DNA of 6,233 nt from JBCBKZ01 sp039026975 (GTDB lineage Bacteria; Bacteroidota; Bacteroidia; J057), in assembly GCA_039026975.1 (NCBI GenBank), contig JBCCLI010000386.1, positions 1 to 6,233 on the forward strand. The letters are read 5' to 3'. Each line of letters opens with the position of its first letter. Positions within the stretch are counted from its first letter, which is position 1. The translations under genes and the position numbers were made by a program. Below are positions 1 to 6,233 of this stretch, one piece after another. The notes under the pieces are model-generated. The model worked only from the letters and a program-made list of their open reading frames with translations. It was not told the origin of the DNA and did no database searches.

Positions 1-771
1 CAGTTGTTTATAGATCCATACTCCAATAGCCAAGGCATAAATTACCGCTATGATAGAAGCCTCTGTAGGGGTAAACACGCCCCCAATAATCCCAAAGAGA
101 ATGATGAATACCATCAACAGCGCCCAAAAGGTGTCAAAGAATCCTTTGATAATCTCAGAAAAGCTACTCTTCTGCTGTTTAGGCTGGCCATTCTTTCTGG
201 CAATGAGATAGGCAGTAATCATAAGACCAAAGCCCAGCAAAATACCGGGGATAGCACCTGCGAGGAATAACTTCCCCACAGAAAGTCCACAAAGAGTGGC
301 AGCAATGATGATGGGTACGCTGGGCGGGATGATAGGCCCTACCGTAGAGGAAGCAGCTGTTACGGCACATGCATAGGCCTCATCATACCCTTCCTTTTTC
401 ATGGCAGGAATCATTACGGAGCCTATACTAGCTGTATCAGAAACCGCCGTCCCTGTAATACCAGCAAATAGCATAGAAGCTCCAATATTAGCCAGGGCTA
501 AACCTCCACGAATATGCCCTAGCAGCTTATTACAAAAGCCAATGATCTTTTCCGTTAGCCCCCCCTGATTCATCAGGTTACCTGCTAAAATAAAACCGGG
601 GATACTCAGCAGGACAAATACATCTATCCCAGAGTACATTTTCATGGGTATGACCACAGGCGGAATCCCTTTAACCAACACATACACCAGACATGCCATT
701 CCCAAAGAAAAGGCGATAGGAACCCGGAGAATTAAGCATCCTAATAAGACCATAAATAGTAGCCAGATCAT
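1..771 (-). CDS. dctM: TRAP transporter large permease, DctM family (partial, C-terminus beyond window)
   Basis: This is the large membrane subunit of a tripartite ATP-independent periplasmic (TRAP) transporter, the sodium-driven channel component in the inner membrane. The frame is open from the ATG at 771 to the left edge, giving the first 257 residues of a protein that is usually about 425-430 long. Hydrophobic segments fill most of it. DctM hallmarks are visible: the glycine-rich stretch GITGTAVSDTASIGS at about residues 104-118, the following MIPAM (120-124), AVTAASSTVGPIIPPSVP at about 136-153, and GVFTPTEAS at about 231-239. The start codon overlaps the dctQ stop as ATGA, which fixes the start and implies translational coupling; no Shine-Dalgarno sequence is visible. 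The substrate cannot be read from this subunit. The last gene seen in the agarase operon, it may be followed by more genes beyond position 1. Confidence 0.95.
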   Translation of the reverse strand, partial: MIWLLFMVLLGCLILRVPIAFSLGMACLVYVLVKGIPPVVIPMKMYSGIDVFVLLSIPGFILAGNLMNQGGLTEKIIGFCNKLLGHIRGGLALANIGASMLFAGITGTAVSDTASIGSVMIPAMKKEGYDEAYACAVTAASSTVGPIIPPSVPIIIAATLCGLSVGKLFLAGAIPGILLGFGLMITAYLIARKNGQPKQQKSSFSEIIKGFFDTFWALLMVFIILFGIIGGVFTPTEASIIAVIYALAIGVWIYKQL

Positions 772-1232
772 GATGCTGGGTTTCTCAAAGTGTTTATCAA
801 TTCGAGGAGTGAAAAAATAGCTATGGTGGCAGCGAGCAATAACATACTGGCAAACGGAAGGGCCATTTTAATTCCCATACTAGGAGAATTTTCTAATAGC
901 CCCAGTTGCATAAAGGGGATAGAGTAGACTGCTACCACACCAAATAACAGGATGGTGAGGAAATGGATGAGAATGGTAAGCTTCTTTTTTCCCTTCTCAG
1001 TAAGTCTATCAAAAAGGATATCCAGAGATACATATTCATTCTCCAGAAACGCAAGGCCTGCAGCAAAAGCTATGGCATAAATAAAGAAGAGTCTTGAAGC
1101 TTCTTCCGTCCAGGCAGGAGTGGAAGGGAAAAGAAACCTGGCAACTATTTGTAGTAGCACACTACCTACTAAGAGTACAGTGAAAATCAGGGTTCCTACA
1201 CGCAAAACCTTAGTTATAAACGCCTTTATCAT
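768..1232 (-). CDS. dctQ: TRAP transporter small permease, DctQ family
   Basis: This 154-residue protein is the small membrane subunit of the TRAP transporter, which pairs with DctM in the inner membrane. Four hydrophobic segments are seen at about residues 13-34, 48-63, 86-105 and 124-145, the expected layout and length for DctQ. The family signature lies between the first two helices: W41, E43, E44 and R47 in the string PAWTEEASRLFF. A second family-like element, SPSMGIKMALPF, precedes the last helix. The ATG overlaps the dctP stop in an ATGA (1229-1232), and its own TGA overlaps the dctM start in the same way, so all three subunits should be made from one message in matched amounts. The separate DctQ shows that this is not a QM-fused system. 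Confidence 0.95.
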   Translation of the reverse strand: MIKAFITKVLRVGTLIFTVLLVGSVLLQIVARFLFPSTPAWTEEASRLFFIYAIAFAAGLAFLENEYVSLDILFDRLTEKGKKKLTILIHFLTILLFGVVAVYSIPFMQLGLLENSPSMGIKMALPFASMLLLAATIAIFSLLELINTLRNPAS

Positions 1233-2218
1233 TTTGATGGAATTTCTCTTTCTTCATTTACTTTCAGATAGACACTTTGCATGTCAACTGATAGATTTTC
1301 AAAAATAGCGTCTTCACATTTGTCAGCAAATGCGCTTTTATCTACCTCAATGAAGGTCATACCTTTCTCCTTTAATAAACCTTCTAATCTGGATTCATTT
1401 TCTTCAAATAGCTGCCTTTCATACTTCTGCATGTCTTCTGCCGCTTCCAGAAAAATAAGCTGCAGCTCTTCAGGTAACCGTTGGAACTGCTCTTCCCCAA
1501 TGATGGGGTAACTCCAGCTCATGACATGCTCAGTACGGTTGACATATTGTTGGACTTCAGAAAAGCCAGCTTGATATATCAGAGAAAGGGGATTCTCCTG
1601 GGCATCTATTGTCCCTTGTTGCAAGGAGGTAAATACTTCAGAAAAGGCCATGGGTGTAGGTTTAGCTCCCATGGCAGCCCAGGCGGTAACAAAGGACGGC
1701 ACATTAGGAACCCTAACAATGAGCCCTTCCAGATCTTCCGGTGATTGGATAGGTTTATTTGAGGTTAAGTGCCTGGGACCTCGAATGAAGTAGGTTACAG
1801 GTCGTAAGCCCATTTTTTTCAGCATAGCCTGCTCAATTTCCTTCCCAACAGAACCCTGAATGAATTCAGCTTGCTCTTTATCATTTTTGAGAAAGAAAGG
1901 CAATTCACAAAAGGTAGCAATCTCTATCCAGTTACTTAACAGAGATCCCGACACTGTCATGTCAATTACCCCAGCCTGGATAAGTCGAATAGATTCTATT
2001 TCCTTTGCGAGCTGCTCAGAAGGATAAATCTCTAAACGTATTCTCCCCTCACTTCTTTCTCTAAGAATGGTATCAAAGTAAGTAAAGGCCTGGAACCAGG
2101 TATCCTGTTCGTTGACAAACAAGCTTACCTTAAATACAAATGCCTCCTCTTCGGCTTGTTGACAAGCTGGTCCTGCGAGAACGGAAAGAAGTAACAGGAA
2201 AATGATGGCCTTCCTCAT
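1229..2218 (-). CDS. dctP: TRAP transporter solute-binding protein, DctP family, possibly a lipoprotein
   Basis: This 329-residue protein is the extracytoplasmic solute receptor that hands substrate to the DctQM permease. A hydrophobic signal peptide covers residues 1-18, followed by C19. The stretch before the cysteine (LAGPAC) is a poor lipobox because -3 is glycine, so either lipidation at C19 or ordinary signal peptidase I cleavage after A18 is possible. The mature region shows DctP hallmarks: TSNKPIQSPEDLEGL (152-166), RVP with R169, the position that in family structures grips the substrate carboxylate, AMGAKPTPM (182-190), then AFSEVFTSLQQGTIDAQENP (191-210). R149 is a second conserved arginine. 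The length is normal for the family. The start lies 4 bases after the GH50 stop without a Shine-Dalgarno sequence. The substrate is unknown; the operon suggests an agar-derived compound, probably acidic given R169. Confidence 0.94.
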   Translation of the reverse strand: MRKAIIFLLLLSVLAGPACQQAEEEAFVFKVSLFVNEQDTWFQAFTYFDTILRERSEGRIRLEIYPSEQLAKEIESIRLIQAGVIDMTVSGSLLSNWIEIATFCELPFFLKNDKEQAEFIQGSVGKEIEQAMLKKMGLRPVTYFIRGPRHLTSNKPIQSPEDLEGLIVRVPNVPSFVTAWAAMGAKPTPMAFSEVFTSLQQGTIDAQENPLSLIYQAGFSEVQQYVNRTEHVMSWSYPIIGEEQFQRLPEELQLIFLEAAEDMQKYERQLFEENESRLEGLLKEKGMTFIEVDKSAFADKCEDAIFENLSVDMQSVYLKVNEEREIPSK

Positions 2219-2222
2219 AGGG

Positions 2223-4568
2223 TCAATTCTCTGACACAGACTTAGCGTACTTTCTGTTATACAATTCTCTATTTAAGGTTTTTGCTGCTTCCACCATAGG
2301 TTTATAGGGAATGTCAGTATTAGTTACAAAGCCTACGTTATAATTCTCTCCATCATGCGCCCTGCCTGAAACAGGAGAGTCAATGTATTGGAACCAGTGA
2401 GCCCCTACAAAGTAAGGATTGTCAATCACTGTTTCCATGTACTTAGTGTACATACGAGCTCTGTCTTGCTGATCTGACGCATGGACAAGTCCCGGATGGA
2501 ACAGGCCTGACTCCATAGTACCCATATGGAATTCTCCTATGATACTAGGCCTGTCTATTTCTTCCAGAAATGTCCAGTACTTATTCCCTACAGCTTCCTG
2601 GTAATAGTTGTAACTAAATACGTCTACATACTTTAGGGCTGCTTTTCTCACCTCTGGTCCCATCCCCCATGAGGCAAATCTGCATCCCATATACAAATGG
2701 TTAGGCAGTTCTTTCTCCAGCTCATCATGTACCGTCTGGAAATACCGGCTTGCATAGGCTTCCAACAAGACTGAAAAGTCTGCTAACATGGCAGAATTAT
2801 AGTCTTCCTTATCCTTGTAATCCGCGCCTTTATCAAAGCTTGACCAACTGTCAATGTTTACTTCCCAAGCAGCATTAAGCGCCTGAAGTTTGGTATACTT
2901 TTCTTTCAGCATGTCAGAGAAAGTAGCCTTAATGGGATGTTGGCTAGCATTCATGGAAAGTGCATCTAACACTATCCCGTACTGGCCTTTGGGTGTGCCT
3001 GGTATTCCCCAACTCTTTTCATTATCTACGAAGACCCCAATACACCAGGGGCTTCCATTTACTTTTTTAGCCACAGTACTAACGGTTACTTTCACCCTTC
3101 TGGCAAACTCAGGATCAAACACATCAGGCATAGGTCCCCAATAATCGAAGCCTGAGCGCACTGTTTTAAAATCCCCAATGATCCATCCATCTGCGAAGTA
3201 GGGCATCCGATTTTTATCGTAAAAGTCTACTTCTGCCCAATTTCCAAATGAGGTGAATCCCCAGTTCAAAAAGCGATCTAAGGTAACGTCTACCCATTTG
3301 TCAAGATGCGCTCCAGGATACTCTTCTCCATACCGCCTTTCCAGATTAGCCTGGTAAAAACTATAGGTTTCCCCATGCTCAAAGGGACCTATGTGCTGCT
3401 CTCTCCTGTAGCTATAATGATTGGCCAGGTCGTCATCATAAGCTGGGAGTTCTTCAAACATGGCATTACGCATGGGATAGGCTATGTAGGCCGTACTTGT
3501 AATATCCTCCGTGAGATTTACCATTCCACGAGAGTCTTCCGGGGTAACATCTTCCGGATCCCTGTACCTGACTTGATCATTCTTAAAGTCTATACCCGTA
3601 AAACTGGTGGTATTCGCCATACGCACATTGGCTATGCCCGTAGAGAAAAACAAATACCCATCTGGATCTACCATAGCCCATGTTTTCTCTAATTTCTCCG
3701 TTCTAAAGTAACCCGTAGCTTCAAATTTAGGTCCATTCTCCCATCCTCCGAAGGCACTTCTCCCAGCCATGGTTCCCTCTTCCAGTTGTTTCAGCTCTTT
3801 CTCCGCTGCAGCCTTCAACTGCTCATCTGAGCTAATTTTTCCTTCAAACTCATCCTTGGCACTTTGCCCATACTTATCCACAATCTTTACCAGATAATCA
3901 TCTGAAATCCGGGGACTTTCCACTAACCTGATATTGTCAATAATCAGGGACTTATCTGCAATAGGATGAGATAGATTTAGATAGATAGCAGATATTTCAG
4001 AAAAGTCTATGGCCTCCTTTAGCCCCATAATATTCATTCTCAAAGAAGAGGAGTTCCATGGATCAGGGTCATCTCGTAAGCCCGTATCCATATTCACATA
4101 CTTGCCACTAAGCTCGAAATAGCAGGTTTTCGTCTCCCCCACGGGAATCACAGCAGCTCTTCTGATCCTGTGCCCTTTGGTATTTTCAACTGCCAGGAAT
4201 ACTTGTGTAGAATATCCTTCAGTAATGTTTGTAGCATCGAAGACTAAGCAAAAGTCATTGAATTGGCTGGCATCTATAGGTGTGGAGGGTTTCAACACAA
4301 GACCAGGATTTTTCTCATCCCCTTTGAAATCTACCTTTAAAGCTTGTTTCCCCTGGCTTACTCCCTTGTCTGTACTAAGTATACCTTCTGCATCAGTAAA
4401 TGCCAGACCTTGAGGTAGCTCCTGGCCTTCAAAATCGAACAGAACAAGCTGTTCTTGCCCCTTCCATAAAGGATCAGGAGTGAAGGAGGTAGTATTCCCT
4501 AACTTAGAAGTAGTATCGCAGGAAAGGAGAAAGCTGATACTTAGGGTTAAGAGAAGTAGGTTTTTCAT
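2223..4568 (-). CDS. GH50-family beta-agarase-like lipoprotein
   Basis: This 781-residue enzyme is probably an exo-type beta-agarase of glycoside hydrolase family 50, cutting beta-1,4 bonds of agarose or neoagaro-oligosaccharides to release neoagarobiose. The signal peptide ends in a lipobox, LLSC, with C17 as the lipidated residue. Residues about 35-220 look like a beta-sandwich, carbohydrate-binding-like domain, as in the well-studied Aga50D of Saccharophagus degradans. A TIM-barrel follows from about residue 270. The likely acid/base is E517 in GVFVDNEKSW and the likely nucleophile E679 in IIGEFHMGT; their spacing of 162 residues resembles the 160 recalled for Aga50D (E535, E695). Length fits the family. 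I chose the ATG at 4568 because it puts the signal peptide at the N-terminus; an in-frame ATG at 4601 would add 11 charged residues before it. The gene heads an operon with the TRAP genes. The GH50 call is firm; agarose as the exact substrate is inferred. Confidence 0.9.
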   Translation of the reverse strand: MKNLLLLTLSISFLLSCDTTSKLGNTTSFTPDPLWKGQEQLVLFDFEGQELPQGLAFTDAEGILSTDKGVSQGKQALKVDFKGDEKNPGLVLKPSTPIDASQFNDFCLVFDATNITEGYSTQVFLAVENTKGHRIRRAAVIPVGETKTCYFELSGKYVNMDTGLRDDPDPWNSSSLRMNIMGLKEAIDFSEISAIYLNLSHPIADKSLIIDNIRLVESPRISDDYLVKIVDKYGQSAKDEFEGKISSDEQLKAAAEKELKQLEEGTMAGRSAFGGWENGPKFEATGYFRTEKLEKTWAMVDPDGYLFFSTGIANVRMANTTSFTGIDFKNDQVRYRDPEDVTPEDSRGMVNLTEDITSTAYIAYPMRNAMFEELPAYDDDLANHYSYRREQHIGPFEHGETYSFYQANLERRYGEEYPGAHLDKWVDVTLDRFLNWGFTSFGNWAEVDFYDKNRMPYFADGWIIGDFKTVRSGFDYWGPMPDVFDPEFARRVKVTVSTVAKKVNGSPWCIGVFVDNEKSWGIPGTPKGQYGIVLDALSMNASQHPIKATFSDMLKEKYTKLQALNAAWEVNIDSWSSFDKGADYKDKEDYNSAMLADFSVLLEAYASRYFQTVHDELEKELPNHLYMGCRFASWGMGPEVRKAALKYVDVFSYNYYQEAVGNKYWTFLEEIDRPSIIGEFHMGTMESGLFHPGLVHASDQQDRARMYTKYMETVIDNPYFVGAHWFQYIDSPVSGRAHDGENYNVGFVTNTDIPYKPMVEAAKTLNRELYNRKYAKSVSEN

Positions 4569-4742
4569 AATCGTATTTCTTTTCCGAGCTGGTAACCTCA
4601 TAGGCGTGATATAGATTCATACCTAAGAAAAAGAAATAGTCTGAGACCAAAATGAATTGGCACTCGACAAAAACTTGACAGCCATTACTGTCTTTTCACT
4701 ACCAAAAGAGGGGATGCAAAAGAAAGTTGAGTCCAGTCTTGT

Positions 4743-4768
4743 ATGAGAAAAAGAGAAAGAATTCTCAT
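4743..4768. repeat. Inverted repeat with 7-base arms in the divergent control region
   Basis: ATGAGAA at 4743-4749 is matched by its exact reverse complement TTCTCAT at 4762-4768, with 12 bases between. The right arm overlaps an 8-base palindrome, AGAATTCT (4758-4765). It lies near the middle of the gap between the two operons, where an operator serving both would be expected. The arms are short and the region is AT-rich, so chance is a real alternative. Confidence 0.35.
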
Positions 4769-4801
4769 GTTCAGTTATTATCGAGTAGCCTAATTTTTCT
4801 C

Positions 4802-4819
4802 TTCAATGTAAAAGTTGAA
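4802..4819. repeat. Short inverted repeat upstream of the GH117 gene
   Basis: TTCAA (4802-4806) and TTGAA (4815-4819) form an 18-base dyad with an 8-base spacer, ending 48 bases before the GH117 start. A regulator site or a weak hairpin in the leader are both possible. Five-base arms are easily found by chance, so this is only a candidate. Confidence 0.2.
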
Positions 4820-4867
4820 AAATTGTAAAAGACTGAACAGGACTTTCTTCAAGTAAGACGCTCTACT

Positions 4868-5986
4868 ATGAAAGAATATACAGAGGAGGATTTTGACAGA
4901 TTAGGAATCACTAACAAAGCATATCTGAGTGCTGCTTCTAAAAGAGCTTTGGCATGGCCCACATTAGGAAATGAATGGTTTGGTGAATTTGAGGTGTTTG
5001 ACCTGGAAGGAGATCTAGCGTATGAAGAAGGGATCGTTAGACGTGATCCAAGTGCCATGATCAAGGTAGACAATCTATACTATGTATGGTACACCAAAGG
5101 GATAGGTCCTACCCAAGGCTTCGGAGGTCCAGCTTCATATAGAGTTTTTCCGTGGGATATGTGTGACATCTGGTATGCCACTTCTGAAGATGGATGGACA
5201 TGGAAAGAAGAAGGTCTGGCAGTAGGTAGAGGTCCTGAAGGTAGCTACGATGACAGATCTGTGTTTACTACTGAGATATTTGAGCATGATGGAAAGTATT
5301 ACCTCATTTATCAAACCGTCAAGTATCCATATACAGTCAGGGTAAAAAATCAGGTAGGTATCGCTTGGGCTAATTCTCCGCGAGGACCCTGGACCAAAAC
5401 TGAAACGCCTATTTTAAGCCCGGCAAATAATGGAATATGGAAGGGGGAAGAAGATAACCGGTTCCATGTCATCAAAAAGGGAGACTTTGATAGCCATAAA
5501 GTACATGATCCCTGTCTCCTTCATGTAGGAGGCAAATTCTACCTCTATTATAAAGGAGAACAGATGGGAGAAGAAATCACTTTTGGAGGAAGGCAAATAC
5601 GACACGGCTTAGCCATAGCTGATCACCCCTTTGGGCCTTATCATAAATCTCCCTATAACCCTATTTCAAATAGCGGACATGAAATATGTGTGTGGCCGTA
5701 TAAAGGCGGTGTCGCATCTCTCATTACTACAGATGGTCCTGAGAAAAATACAGTCCAATGGGCAGAGGATGGAATTAACTTCGAAATCATGTCCGTCATT
5801 AAAGGGGCGCCACATGCCATAGGCTTAAACAGATCTCTTGATGCTGAAAGTAGTCCTCTGTCGGCCCTGGAATGGGGACTCACCCACCAATACATGACAG
5901 ACGATTACCAATATATTCGAAGGTTTCATGGGCGTAGAGTAACCACCCATGTGGCTAAAGGGGAAGCATCCAAGAGCAAAGCATAA
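4868..5986 (+). CDS. GH117 alpha-1,3-(3,6-anhydro)-L-galactosidase (neoagarobiose hydrolase type)
   Basis: This 372-residue enzyme belongs to glycoside hydrolase family 117, which removes 3,6-anhydro-L-galactose from the non-reducing end of neoagarobiose and related oligosaccharides, leaving D-galactose. It shows the five-bladed beta-propeller pattern of repeated blade motifs such as NLYYVWYT (69-76), KYYLIYQT (143-150) and KFYLYYKG (223-230). Likely active-site residues are D60 (RRDPSAM), D214 (KVHDPCL), H271 and E272 (GHEICVW). Their spacings of 154 and 58 match those I recall for characterised GH117 enzymes, where the histidine serves as an unusual general acid. The N-terminal helical region with SAASKRALAW (21-30) resembles the family's dimer-forming helix-turn-helix arm. 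There is no signal peptide, so it should act in the cytoplasm. An in-frame stop at 4826-4828 and no ATG between support this start; no Shine-Dalgarno sequence is seen. It leads the right-hand operon. Confidence 0.93.
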   Translation: MKEYTEEDFDRLGITNKAYLSAASKRALAWPTLGNEWFGEFEVFDLEGDLAYEEGIVRRDPSAMIKVDNLYYVWYTKGIGPTQGFGGPASYRVFPWDMCDIWYATSEDGWTWKEEGLAVGRGPEGSYDDRSVFTTEIFEHDGKYYLIYQTVKYPYTVRVKNQVGIAWANSPRGPWTKTETPILSPANNGIWKGEEDNRFHVIKKGDFDSHKVHDPCLLHVGGKFYLYYKGEQMGEEITFGGRQIRHGLAIADHPFGPYHKSPYNPISNSGHEICVWPYKGGVASLITTDGPEKNTVQWAEDGINFEIMSVIKGAPHAIGLNRSLDAESSPLSALEWGLTHQYMTDDYQYIRRFHGRRVTTHVAKGEASKSKA

Positions 5987-5997
5987 TTCACTTACTA

Positions 5998-6233
5998 ATG
6001 AAAGCAGCGTTTTATCTGAAAAAAGGAACATTCGAAATAGGAAAAGGCCAAGCTATTCCTCCTGGTCCTAATGAAGTTAGACTTGATGTAGCCTTCTGTG
6101 GAGTATGTGGTACTGATGTCCATATCTTTCATGGAGTCATGGATAAGCGTATTGGTCCCCCTCAGATAGTGGGACATGAGGCATCAGCCCTAGTAGCTGA
6201 AATAGGAGAAAATGTAGGAAATGTACAGGTGGG
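5998..6233 (+). CDS. Zinc-dependent medium-chain alcohol/polyol dehydrogenase (partial, C-terminus beyond window)
   Basis: Only the first 78 codons are in the window; the family is usually about 330-350 residues. The N-terminal GroES-like domain of the medium-chain dehydrogenase superfamily is clear. The catalytic zinc ligands are C37 within CGVCGTDVH (34-42) and H60-E61 within GHEAS, the same spacing as in threonine and sorbitol dehydrogenases. The NAD(P)-binding Rossmann domain and any structural-zinc cysteines lie beyond the edge, so cofactor and substrate cannot be judged. The gene starts 11 bases after the GH117 stop and is surely in the same operon, which suggests it oxidises or reduces a sugar released by GH117, D-galactose or 3,6-anhydro-L-galactose. 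That role is inferred from position. No Shine-Dalgarno sequence precedes the ATG. Confidence 0.9.
   Translation, partial: MKAAFYLKKGTFEIGKGQAIPPGPNEVRLDVAFCGVCGTDVHIFHGVMDKRIGPPQIVGHEASALVAEIGENVGNVQV

Larger units (their letters stand above)
4569..4867. promoter_or_regulatory. Divergent intergenic control region between the two agar operons
   Basis: This non-coding stretch separates two divergently transcribed operons and must hold both promoters. I see no gene in it. It is AT-rich with long purine runs on the plus strand (for example 4742-4760). No exact Bacteroidota promoter (TTTG, then TAnnTTTG) is present. The closest on the minus strand is TAGGTATG (4618-4625), with TTTG at 4648-4651, but it has one mismatch and a 22-base spacer that is slightly long; it would give a leader of roughly 40 bases before the agarase. 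On the plus strand TAATTTTT (4791-4798) has one mismatch to the -7 box and no good partner. Short inverted repeats at 4677-4692, 4743-4768 and 4802-4819 are operator candidates. Co-regulation of both arms is inferred from the layout only. Confidence 0.6.

Noticed and set aside
3306..3692. Plus-strand open frame of 128 codons inside the GH50 gene.
   Set aside because: It lies wholly opposite a well-conserved enzyme core, and its translation has no recognisable motif or domain.
2223..4568. GH42 or GH2 beta-galactosidase instead of GH50.
   Set aside because: The barrel starts with the GH50-like block GGWENGPKFEATGYF and has the NEKSW and IIGEFHMGT glutamate motifs after a beta-sandwich N-terminal domain, as in known GH50 agarases.
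4569..4601. Upstream in-frame ATG at 4601 as the start of the GH50 gene.
   Set aside because: It would put 11 mostly charged residues ahead of the signal peptide; the ATG at 4568 gives a standard lipoprotein signal with the right spacing to C17.
4675..4698. TTGACA at 4675-4680 as a sigma-70 type -35 box for the right-hand operon.
   Set aside because: Nothing like TATAAT lies 16-18 bases downstream, and this hexamer is not the promoter signature of Bacteroidota, which the window appears to come from.
4849..5073. Minus-strand open frame overlapping the GH117 start.
   Set aside because: It is antisense to the conserved GH117 N-terminus, has no recognisable domain, and is of low-complexity serine-rich composition typical of a shadow frame.
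4868..5986. GH43 or GH32 beta-propeller hydrolase instead of GH117.
   Set aside because: The blades look similar, but the H271-E272 pair in GHEICVW, the D60/D214 spacing and the N-terminal helical arm fit GH117, and the neighbouring GH50 gene supports an agar role.
1..6233. Mobile elements, CRISPR arrays, tRNA or rRNA genes.
   Set aside because: No transposase motifs, terminal repeats, regularly spaced repeats or RNA-gene sequences were seen; nearly all of the window is coding sequence of one coherent pathway.

Overview
The window carries a divergent gene cluster for agar breakdown, probably from a marine, agar-using member of the Bacteroidota. That assignment rests on a lipoprotein signal with an LLSC lipobox on the agarase, the near absence of Shine-Dalgarno sequences before any start, AT-leaning base composition, and the pairing of families GH50 and GH117. 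It is an inference; no rRNA or other taxonomic marker is present.

Left arm (minus strand, read from 4568 down to 1). It begins with a GH50 beta-agarase-type lipoprotein, followed by the three parts of a TRAP transporter: the solute-binding protein DctP, the small membrane subunit DctQ, and the large permease DctM, which is cut by the window edge. The junctions are very tight: 4 bases between the agarase and dctP, then ATGA stop/start overlaps at dctP-dctQ and dctQ-dctM. The four genes should be one translationally coupled transcript.

Middle (4569-4867). This is a 299-base divergent intergenic region that must hold the promoters and operators for both arms. It contains several short inverted repeats but no clear consensus promoter.

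Right arm (plus strand). It begins with a GH117 3,6-anhydro-L-galactosidase (neoagarobiose hydrolase type) with no signal peptide. Eleven bases later comes the start of a zinc-dependent medium-chain alcohol dehydrogenase, cut by the right edge.

How the parts may work together. The exported GH50 enzyme would cut agar chains to neoagarobiose or short neoagaro-oligosaccharides. Something carries the product across the inner membrane. The cytoplasmic GH117 then splits off 3,6-anhydro-L-galactose from D-galactose, and the dehydrogenase may act on one of the released sugars. The unusual part is the TRAP transporter locked into the agarase operon: TRAP systems normally import carboxylic acids, and this DctP keeps the carboxylate-binding arginine, whereas neoagarobiose is neutral. 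No SusC/SusD pair, sulfatase or regulator is visible in the window.
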